A DNA stretch of 21,251 bases from an uncultured Clostridia bacterium (lineage in GTDB: Bacteria; Bacillota; Clostridia; TANB77; CAG-508). Location of the stretch: NCBI GenBank assembly GCA_948852945.1, contig CAQPBJ010000022.1:1-21251 (forward strand), given 5' to 3'. This document shows positions 15,038 through 19,998 of this stretch, one piece after another (position 1 is the stretch's first letter; each line of letters begins with the position of its first letter). The notes beneath the pieces are model-generated. The model was not told the origin of the DNA. It did not search any database and was given only the letters and a program-made list of their open reading frames with translations. The position numbers and the translations under genes are program-made.

Positions 15038-15724
15038 CTATCCAACGTCTACATTATTTTCATCTTTTTTTTCTACAATTTCCATGCTTGAAATTGATAC
15101 TTCATAAGCTACTCTTGTTTCAGATGTTCCATCTTCGAATTTCTTTTCATATTTTCTACTTTGAACTCTACCAACAATTCTTACTTCTGTTCCAACTTCC
15201 ATGTTTTGACAGAATCTTGCATTTCTTCCCCAAGCTATACAAGGTATATAATCAGATTTATTATATGCTCTATTTACTGCTAATAGTAAATCTGCAATTT
15301 CTCTATCAAATGGTGTTTGTCTGTAAATAGGTTTTTTACAAACATATCCTGATAGAATAACTTCGTTTGTTACAATATCTTTTTTCTCTTCTTGTTCATC
15401 ATCATTTTCTGTATCTTCGCTATCAACTTCAATAATGTCTTTAGCAAATACTGTTAGTATTAATTTGTTTCTTTCATTTTGATAACTATTATATGATCTG
15501 AATTGTCCTTCTACTGATAAATTTTTTCCAATTTGTAAATCTAAACTTGTTAATAATCTTTCTGAAACTGTAATTGGAATAATATCTACTGCTGAACTTA
15601 ATCTTGGTACTTCTAAATCAAATATGTAAAATTTTTCTCCATATATTTCATGACTATATGTTTTTTCGCTTGTAACTTTTCCCACTAATACTAGATGGTT
15701 ATTTTCTAATAAATTTGTAACCAC
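15038..15724 (-). CDS. ssb: Single-stranded DNA-binding protein with two OB folds
   Basis: The protein binds single-stranded DNA. Its 228 residues hold two SSB-type OB folds in tandem, unlike the one-fold, 110-180 aa SSB of most bacteria. The first (about 8-97) runs from NNHLVLVGKVTSEKTYSHEIYGEKFYIFDLEV to LILTVFAKDIIEV. A very acidic linker follows (DSEDTENDDEQEEKKD, about 100-115). The second (about 118-218) includes NEVILSGYVCKKPIYRQTPFDREIADLLLAVNR and the IPCIAWGRNARF strand. There is no typical acidic DDDIPF tail for partner binding, so this is probably the accessory two-domain clostridial form rather than the main replication SSB. The start is GTG at 15724 with a perfect AAGGAGG; its promoter lies at 15803-15831. 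Confidence 0.88.
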   Translation of the reverse strand: MVTNLLENNHLVLVGKVTSEKTYSHEIYGEKFYIFDLEVPRLSSAVDIIPITVSERLLTSLDLQIGKNLSVEGQFRSYNSYQNERNKLILTVFAKDIIEVDSEDTENDDEQEEKKDIVTNEVILSGYVCKKPIYRQTPFDREIADLLLAVNRAYNKSDYIPCIAWGRNARFCQNMEVGTEVRIVGRVQSRKYEKKFEDGTSETRVAYEVSISSMEIVEKKDENNVDVG

Positions 15725-15802
15725 TCTTTTTTCCTCCTTATTTTTATCTAGTGTATTTTCATTTATGTCTGTTTTTTATTAAATTTCTTTAGAAACATCT
15801 AC

Positions 15803-15831
15803 ATTATAGCACTTTTTTTTTACTTTGTCTA
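15803..15831 (-). promoter_or_regulatory. Promoter of ssb
   Basis: On minus: TAGACA (15831-15826), a 17-base spacer and TATAAT (15808-15803), about 79 bases upstream of the GTG start. Confidence 0.7.
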
Positions 15832-15841
15832 CATAAAAACT

Positions 15842-16324
15842 TTATATTTTTAACAAAATTGTTAAAATTTTCATTGCTATTTCCTCATATATATACTTTT
15901 TTGCAAAATTATTATTCATTTTTATTTCTTGACATTCTATTTTTTGGTTTTTATTTAAATTAATTTCTCTTTGAATTTCTAATATTATTTCCTCATTTTC
16001 ATTACTTACAATTGTAATACTTGCACGACTATTATAGCCAAAAGTTATCACATATGAATTAGTATGTTCGTCAATTAATTTTAAATTTTCTTTATAATCA
16101 CTATTTAATAATACACATTTACTTTCTTTAACTACTTTTTTTAGCTCTTCTTGTTCTTGTGTTTCATCGAAAATGACTACTATATCAAATTTCACATTTT
16201 TTATATTTCTTATATTTTCTTTAGTTATTATAATTATATTTTTTTCATTTATTTGATTTCTTTTTATCTTTTCTTCAATTTCTATTATATTATTTTGGCT
16301 TGTGATTATTCCTACTACAGACAC
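15842..16324 (-). CDS. Uncharacterised 160-aa protein with an NSDYKENLKL...GYNSRASITI segment
   Basis: I cannot give a function. The 160-residue protein is Ile/Asn/Lys/Glu-rich and looks like an alpha/beta domain: alternating hydrophobic strands (VVGIITS, IIIITKE, FDIVVIFDE, CVLLNSD, SYVITFGYN, SITIVSNE) separated by helices. The middle (VLLNSDYKENLKLIDEHTNSYVITFGYNSRASIT) recalls the stretch after the nucleotide-binding domain of Mur ligases, where N-x-D-D-x-L and a TFG motif occur, but the P-loop is missing; a degenerate Mur-ligase-like remnant is a guess. The start is GTG at 16324 with GGAG about 11 bases upstream. It lies upstream of ssb, but ssb has its own promoter. Confidence 0.7.
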   Translation of the reverse strand: MSVVGIITSQNNIIEIEEKIKRNQINEKNIIIITKENIRNIKNVKFDIVVIFDETQEQEELKKVVKESKCVLLNSDYKENLKLIDEHTNSYVITFGYNSRASITIVSNENEEIILEIQREINLNKNQKIECQEIKMNNNFAKKYIYEEIAMKILTILLKI

Positions 16325-16438
16325 TTTAATAATTCTCCTCTCTTTTTATTTTAGTATATGCTCTCTTTTCACATTTTTTCCTATTTTTCATAATATATAC
16401 TAAGCAAATTGCTAAATTATATAAAGGATGATGTAAAA

Positions 16439-16879
16439 ATGGAAATAGAAAAAGATGTATGTCCTGTTGTAAAAGTGGATGGATTTATTGAAGAAGGTAA
16501 ACAATTTGATATTGAAATCGTTGTACCTAATGATAATAGAAATGTTATCTATGGTGTTTTAAAGGATGAATGTGGTGAAGTTATTCCTGATGCAGTTATA
16601 AAATTAATTGAAATAGTTCATAAATATGGTGAAGAAGAAAGAAGACCTGTTTCTCATACTTTCTCTGATAAAAATGGAGAATTTGTTTTTGGTCCTCTTT
16701 GTCCAGATAGCAGTTATGAAATACAAGTTTGGGTTGATAGAGTTAAACATATAAAAGTTTGTGCTGATTGCCCTATTAGAAAGAAAAAATGCTTAAAAGG
16801 AACAAAATTAGAACCTTGCAAAAAAGATAACAAACCATGTTGCAATGATCAAATAACTCCTTTTCCTCCAATGAAATAA
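16439..16879 (+). CDS. Cysteine-rich protein with a carboxypeptidase-regulatory/CnaB-like domain
   Basis: This is a 146-residue protein without signal peptide or membrane segment. Residues about 35-108 form a transthyretin-like beta-sandwich domain as in carboxypeptidase-regulatory and CnaB domains: NVIYGVLKDECGEVIPDAVIKLIEI, then HTFSDKNGEFVFGPLCPDSSYEIQVWV. The C-terminal tail (108-146) is Lys/Cys/Pro-rich (VCADCPIRKKKC...CKKDNKPCC), giving nine cysteines in all. Similar small proteins occur in Clostridia with no proven role; disulfide- or metal-linked assembly in an outer layer is a guess. I start at 16439 because AAAGGATG lies upstream; the in-frame ATG at 16409 has no ribosome binding site. 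The -10 region upstream contains CATAATATA, which fits a late-sporulation sigma pattern only loosely. It ends at a strong terminator. Confidence 0.75.
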   Translation: MEIEKDVCPVVKVDGFIEEGKQFDIEIVVPNDNRNVIYGVLKDECGEVIPDAVIKLIEIVHKYGEEERRPVSHTFSDKNGEFVFGPLCPDSSYEIQVWVDRVKHIKVCADCPIRKKKCLKGTKLEPCKKDNKPCCNDQITPFPPMK

Positions 16880-16893
16880 TATTTATAAATTAA

Positions 16894-16928
16894 ATCCCTC
16901 TAAGAATATTTCTTAGAGGGGATTTTTT
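16894..16928. terminator. Intrinsic terminator of the Cys-rich gene
   Basis: A CCCTCTAAGAA/TTCTTAGAGGG stem (16896-16906 with 16910-16920, 3-base loop) is followed by GA and six T on plus. The hairpin also lies just after the stop codon of the convergent 46-aa gene and may serve both. Confidence 0.9.
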
Positions 16929-17067
16929 ATAAAACTCCTACTTTTCTAGCTAGGTGTTTTCCTTTTCTTATTATTTTGCTTTTTTCTCTTTTGCTCATAT
17001 CTCTATATAGCATCATAGCTGTTGCAGTAGCCATTGAACCTATTAACGCACCTTTAACGAATTTCAT
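16927..17067 (-). CDS. Small 46-aa basic membrane-associated protein
   Basis: This short gene has a perfect AAAGGAGGT site seven bases before ATG. The protein begins MKFVKGALIGSMATATAMML, a small hydrophobic, Ala/Gly/Met-rich helix of about 17 residues, followed by YRDMSKREKS and a strongly basic tail (KIIRKGKHLARKVG). Such one-helix proteins with a basic cytoplasmic tail, resembling the YtxH-like start pattern, are common in Clostridia and unexplained. It follows the TSUP half-genes on minus by 21 bases, so it may be cotranscribed with them. The excellent ribosome binding site and the full use of the gap to the terminator are the main grounds for calling it real. Confidence 0.75.
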   Translation of the reverse strand: MKFVKGALIGSMATATAMMLYRDMSKREKSKIIRKGKHLARKVGVL

Positions 17068-17088
17068 TTTCTACCTCCTTTAATTTTT

Positions 17089-17478
17089 TTATTTGTTTTT
17101 AGTATTTACTTTTATATCTTTTCTATACGATGTATAAATTTCATATATTTCAAAAATTGCTATTACTAGCAAAAAAATTCCAAATAGCTTTTTTAATTTT
17201 GTATTATCAAATTTAAATGAAATTTTGCATCCTACTATTGCTCCAATAATTCCACTGATTATAATTGTGATTGCATTTTTATAATTTATTTTTTTATTTT
17301 TTACATTCATTATTATTGCTACAATTGATGTTGGTATAAAAAAAACTAAATTTGTTGCTTGTATTATGTGTTGTTTTAAACTAGTAAATATTCCTAATAA
17401 TAAAATAAGTATTGTTCCACCGCCCATTCCTAAAGCTGCTACCACTCCAGATATAGTTCCAATAAGTATTTCTAACAT
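17089..17478 (-). CDS. TSUP-family (TauE/SafE) permease, half-size, second gene
   Basis: This is a 129-residue membrane protein equal to one repeat of the TauE/SafE (TSUP) family, which exports or imports sulfur-containing or other small organic anions. It starts with LEILIGTISGVVAALGMGGGTILILLL, containing the conserved Gly-rich GMGGG signature, then has three further hydrophobic helices and a charged tail. Full-length TSUP proteins (about 250 aa) have two such repeats in one chain; here the second is a separate gene directly after the first half (8-base gap). The ATG has TAGGAG upstream. The two halves probably form a heterodimeric transporter; the substrate is unknown. Confidence 0.8.
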   Translation of the reverse strand: MLEILIGTISGVVAALGMGGGTILILLLGIFTSLKQHIIQATNLVFFIPTSIVAIIMNVKNKKINYKNAITIIISGIIGAIVGCKISFKFDNTKLKKLFGIFLLVIAIFEIYEIYTSYRKDIKVNTKNK

Positions 17479-17486
17479 ATTTTCTC

Positions 17487-17843
17487 CTAAATAATCATTC
17501 TTAAAGATGCATATACTAAAAATATTACAAATAAAATTTTTAATATGCTTTTGTTTAATGATATTAATGCTTTAGATCCGATAACTCCTCCTATTATTCC
17601 ACCAATTGCACATTTGATTGATATATTCCAATCAATTAAATTTTGATTATAATAAAAAAAGCTACTTGTTAATACCATAAAAAATATACACATTATTGTT
17701 GTAGCTCTAGCTATTACTTCGTCTTCTTTTTGAATAATAGTCATAAATGGAACAAGTATTAGTCCTCCGCCTGCTCCAAATAATCCACTAATTATTCCAG
17801 CTATAAATCCTACCAATATATTTTGTATTTTCTCTTTATTCAT
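17487..17843 (-). CDS. TSUP-family (TauE/SafE) permease, half-size, first gene
   Basis: This is a 118-residue membrane protein with about four helices, equal to one TSUP repeat. The family signature GIISGLFGAGGGLILVPFM lies at about 17-35, and the second conserved region is the Gly-rich CAIGGIIGGVIGSKALISL. It is the upstream partner of the 17089-17478 gene, with an 8-base gap. The break between the two is a normal stop and a new ribosome-bound start, not a frameshift: both halves have complete ends. The ATG at 17843 has no good Shine-Dalgarno, only A-rich sequence. Paired half-size TSUP genes are known in Clostridia, so an obligate heterodimer is the simplest reading. Confidence 0.8.
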   Translation of the reverse strand: MNKEKIQNILVGFIAGIISGLFGAGGGLILVPFMTIIQKEDEVIARATTIMCIFFMVLTSSFFYYNQNLIDWNISIKCAIGGIIGGVIGSKALISLNKSILKILFVIFLVYASLRMII

Positions 17844-17914
17844 AATATTATTTTTAACTTAACCATTTTTTTTATTCATTTTTATCTTATCAAACATTAT
17901 AATCCTTGATATTC

Positions 17915-17943
17915 TTGAATTTATACCATTTTTAATGTATAAT
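17915..17943 (+). promoter_or_regulatory. Promoter of the 89-aa gene
   Basis: TTGAAT (17915-17920), a 17-base spacer and TATAAT (17938-17943), followed by a TAGGAGGT site before the ATG at 17974. Confidence 0.8.
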
Positions 17944-17973
17944 ATTTTTAGCTTATATTAGGAGGTAGATTAA

Positions 17974-18243
17974 ATGGAAAATGGCTTGACAATCGTAAAT
18001 CAAACACAGCATTCCATCGATGTCTATAAGTCTGATTTATCTGTGACTGCTTTAAGTAGAGACTGTACTTTGGATTGTGAAAGTTTAGAAGAAAATGTAC
18101 ATATTCATGTGCATTCTCGGTATGGTAGCTTAGTTATAAAAAAACGGGCAAACCAGTACGTTTTCACCAAGTATGGAAAACTCACTGTAACCACAGATCA
18201 AAGCGATGGTCGTTTTGCGGTTCGCATTCTTGAAAAGCATTAA
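17974..18243 (+). CDS. Uncharacterised 89-aa protein with atypical codon use
   Basis: I do not recognise the family. The 89-residue product is polar, without signal peptide or membrane helix, and looks all-beta (GLTIVNQTQHSIDVYKS, VHIHVHSRYGSLVIKK, YVFTKYGKLTVTTDQ, GRFAVRILEKH), suggesting a small beta-sandwich or barrel. Three His-x-His-type residues (HIHVH) are notable. It has a strong promoter, a perfect AGGAGGT site and its own GC-rich terminator, so it is probably well expressed. Codon choice differs sharply from neighbours: it uses GTC, CTC, ACC, TTC, CGC, CGT and two in-frame CGG codons (at 18118-18120 and 18145-18147), codons otherwise nearly absent here. Recent acquisition, or selection for a different codon set, could explain this. 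Confidence 0.8.
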   Translation: MENGLTIVNQTQHSIDVYKSDLSVTALSRDCTLDCESLEENVHIHVHSRYGSLVIKKRANQYVFTKYGKLTVTTDQSDGRFAVRILEKH

Positions 18244-18287
18244 CGATTTTGCATCTCAGATTTTCTAATTATCAAATCTATTCGGTT

Positions 18288-18317
18288 GGCGGGGATATTT
18301 TCCCGCCTCACTTCTTT
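18288..18317 (+). terminator. GC-rich intrinsic terminator of the 89-aa gene
   Basis: A GGCGGG/CCCGCC stem (18288-18293 with 18302-18307, 8-base loop) is followed by TCACTTCTTTTT. The GC-rich stem is unusual for this window and shares the composition of the gene it follows. Confidence 0.75.
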
Positions 18318-18367
18318 TTATTTGTTATATAGTATTACTCATATATAAATATAATTTTTCATTATTT

Positions 18368-18393
18368 TGTAACGTTTTTCTTTTTAAAACGTC
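18368..18393 (+). promoter_or_regulatory. ECF-type promoter of the sigma/anti-sigma operon
   Basis: TGTAAC (18368-18373), a 16-base spacer and CGTC (18390-18393). The AAC -35 core and CGTC -10 at this spacing are typical of promoters read by ECF sigma factors such as B. subtilis SigX and SigW. It lies 22 bases upstream of the sigma-factor ATG, so the factor probably drives its own operon. Confidence 0.7.
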
Positions 18394-18415
18394 TAATTTA
18401 CAAAGGAGCAAACAT

Positions 18416-18911
18416 ATGAAGAAAAATATAGAGGATATATATGTAGAATATTTTGATCTTGTATATAAATATCTATATTGCTTAACTCAAAATAGTGATT
18501 TAGCAGAAGAACTTACTCAAGACACTTTTTTTAAAGCAATTATGAATATTAATACTTTTAAAAATCAGTCAAAAATTTCTACTTGGTTATGTAAAATAGC
18601 AAAAAATCTTTATTTTGATGAACTTCGTAAAAAGAAAAAAATTTCTGATACTTCTGATGATATTTTTGATTATATAAATATTGATGAAAGTATTGAAAAT
18701 AAGTTCATTTCAAATGAAGAACATTCAGAATTAAATAAAAAAATAGATTCTTTAGATGATATGACTAAAAAGGTTATTTATCTTCATATTTATGATGATT
18801 TAACTTTTAAGGAAATTGGAAAAATGCTCCGGTAGAACTGAAACTTGGGCTAGAGTTACTTATTATAGAGGAAAGAATAAGTTGAAAGAAGGTGATTCTT
18901 ATGAAAAATAA
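18416..18911 (+). CDS. ECF RNA polymerase sigma factor, +1 frameshift in region 4
   Basis: An ECF (sigma-70 group 4) factor directs RNA polymerase to a small stress regulon. Region 2 (about 8-75: EYFDLVYKYLYCLTQNSDLAEELTQDTFFKAI...STWLCKIAKNLYFDELRKK) is intact. Region 4 (about 112-164) starts DDMTKKVIYLHIYDDLTFKEIGKML, but the zero frame then reads CGG TAG and ends at 18835 (139 aa), before the DNA-recognition helix. Skipping the C of CGG (18830-18832) gives GRTETWARVTYYRGKNKL, exactly the expected helix-turn-helix, and ends with TAA at 18909-18911 (164 aa), overlapping the anti-sigma start by 11 bases as in many such pairs. AAAGGAG precedes the ATG. Without recoding the factor could not read -35 elements and its operon would be dead. 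Confidence 0.88.
18827..18835 (+). other. Candidate +1 frameshift site in the ECF sigma gene (CTC-CGG-TAG)
   Basis: Zero frame reads ATG CTC CGG TAG. Skipping the C gives CTC (C) GGT AGA ACT, Leu-Gly-Arg-Thr, restoring the conserved Gly of the helix-turn-helix. CTC, a rare Leu codon here, would be in the P site. A stop codon follows CGG directly here but not at the other two sites. Confidence 0.78.
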
Positions 18912-19941
18912 AGATTGTAATTTAGTTAGAGATTTACTTCCTAACTATATTGAAAATTTAACAAATAATGATACTAATTTATTTATTGAAAATCATTTAA
19001 AAGAATGTAGCGAATGTACTACTATTCTTAATTCTATGAAATCTGATGAAAACGAAAATGAAAAAACTAAATCTAAAAAATTTGTTAAGTTTTCTAAAAA
19101 ATTTCGTAAAAAATATAGAATTTTGAAGACTATTGTTTTAATTATTGTTTTATTATTTTTAGTTCATTTCATTAGGAACTTTATTATTCTTACTTCACAA
19201 TATAGACATGTGGATGAACATATTAATATGAATAATTATCATGTTAGGAGCTATTTCTATCAATTAGATCAAGTATTGTTTGAAGATACATATTATAAAG
19301 ATGGTAATGCTTTAAAACTAGCTTGTTTCTCTCAAACTAATCATTTTGATAATTCAACTAGTGTAATAGTTCCTGAGTATATTGATTTATATTATAATAA
19401 TAAACATTATAATTATTCTACTGATTATATTTCAGGAATAAAATACTATAAAGAATCTGATTATGATTATACGCATGATTATAGCATATTATATTCTTCT
19501 GAAAAACCTGATTTTTTAGCTTTAATTTTTCAAAGTGCTTTAGGTAGAATTGATTCAACAAAATGTAACGGAATAGATTGCTATAGAATTATTTCTAATT
19601 ATGATGGCTATAAATATTATTCTTATTTTGATAAAAAAACCGGTTTTCCTGTTAGAGGTTCAAATCCTTCAACATTACAAAATGGCCAAGAATTTTTACT
19701 TACTACTGACTTATTTATTGAGTTTGGTACTGTTACAGATGAGGATTTAAAAGTTCCAAATGGAGATGAATATAAACCTTATGAAGATGTTGAAGATATT
19801 CTTTTAAATGCTATGTTAAAAGATAATATCGAAAAGGATGACCTTGAATCTTTTAAAGCAAATTTACAATATATGCTTGATGAGAATATTGAAATTAATC
19901 CTGAATATTATGAAAAATATAAATACTTATTAGAAGAATAA
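18901..19941 (+). CDS. Membrane-bound zinc-finger anti-sigma factor
   Basis: This 346-residue protein probably holds the ECF sigma factor inactive at the membrane. The cytoplasmic N-terminus has the anti-sigma zinc-binding motif H-x3-C-x2-C (HLKECSEC, 32-39) after DCNLVRDLLPNYIE, typical of the zf-HC2/ZAS family. A Lys-rich stretch (about 55-75) leads into one transmembrane helix (about 76-96, TIVLIIVLLFLVHFI). The remaining roughly 250 residues are extracytoplasmic, rich in Tyr, Asp and Asn, and probably sense an envelope signal; the Tyr-rich repeat character (YYKESDYDYTHDY) is notable. I start at the ATG at 18901, with GAAGGTG six bases upstream; an in-frame GTG nine bases earlier is less likely. 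Its start overlaps the restored end of the sigma gene, so the two may be translationally coupled. Confidence 0.85.
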   Translation: MKNKDCNLVRDLLPNYIENLTNNDTNLFIENHLKECSECTTILNSMKSDENENEKTKSKKFVKFSKKFRKKYRILKTIVLIIVLLFLVHFIRNFIILTSQYRHVDEHINMNNYHVRSYFYQLDQVLFEDTYYKDGNALKLACFSQTNHFDNSTSVIVPEYIDLYYNNKHYNYSTDYISGIKYYKESDYDYTHDYSILYSSEKPDFLALIFQSALGRIDSTKCNGIDCYRIISNYDGYKYYSYFDKKTGFPVRGSNPSTLQNGQEFLLTTDLFIEFGTVTDEDLKVPNGDEYKPYEDVEDILLNAMLKDNIEKDDLESFKANLQYMLDENIEINPEYYEKYKYLLEE

Positions 19942-19962
19942 TTTGTTTATTATCCCTAATTT

Positions 19963-19998
19963 AAAAGAGGACTCCTATTTATGTAGAGCCCTCTTTTT
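19963..19998. terminator. Bidirectional intrinsic terminator
   Basis: A stem AAAAGAGG/CCTCTTTT (19963-19970 with 19990-19997), continued inward by CTC/GAG past one mismatch, has a T-run on plus and A/T-rich sequence on minus. It lies between the convergent anti-sigma and rarA genes and can serve both. Confidence 0.8.

Noticed and set aside
18827..18835. prfB-like +1 programmed frameshift at a stop codon
   Set aside because: A stop lies next to the shift codon only in the sigma gene; there is no SD-like element at fixed distance in all three sites and no CTT-TGA slippery sequence.
9206..18911. Systematic sequencing error as the sole cause of the three breaks
   Set aside because: Not excluded, but not preferred: the extra base is not in a homopolymer run, the sites share only CGG (flanks GAG/GAC/CTC and T/A/T), all three fall in frame, and other CGG/CCGG strings in the window (for example 2483, 8029, 12035, 19640, 20675) cause no break. 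Read data are needed.
9206..18911. CGG reassigned to another amino acid or to stop
   Set aside because: A simple reassignment keeps the reading frame, whereas here the frame itself must move by +1 to recover the conserved protein. A stop at CGG would not restore the downstream parts.
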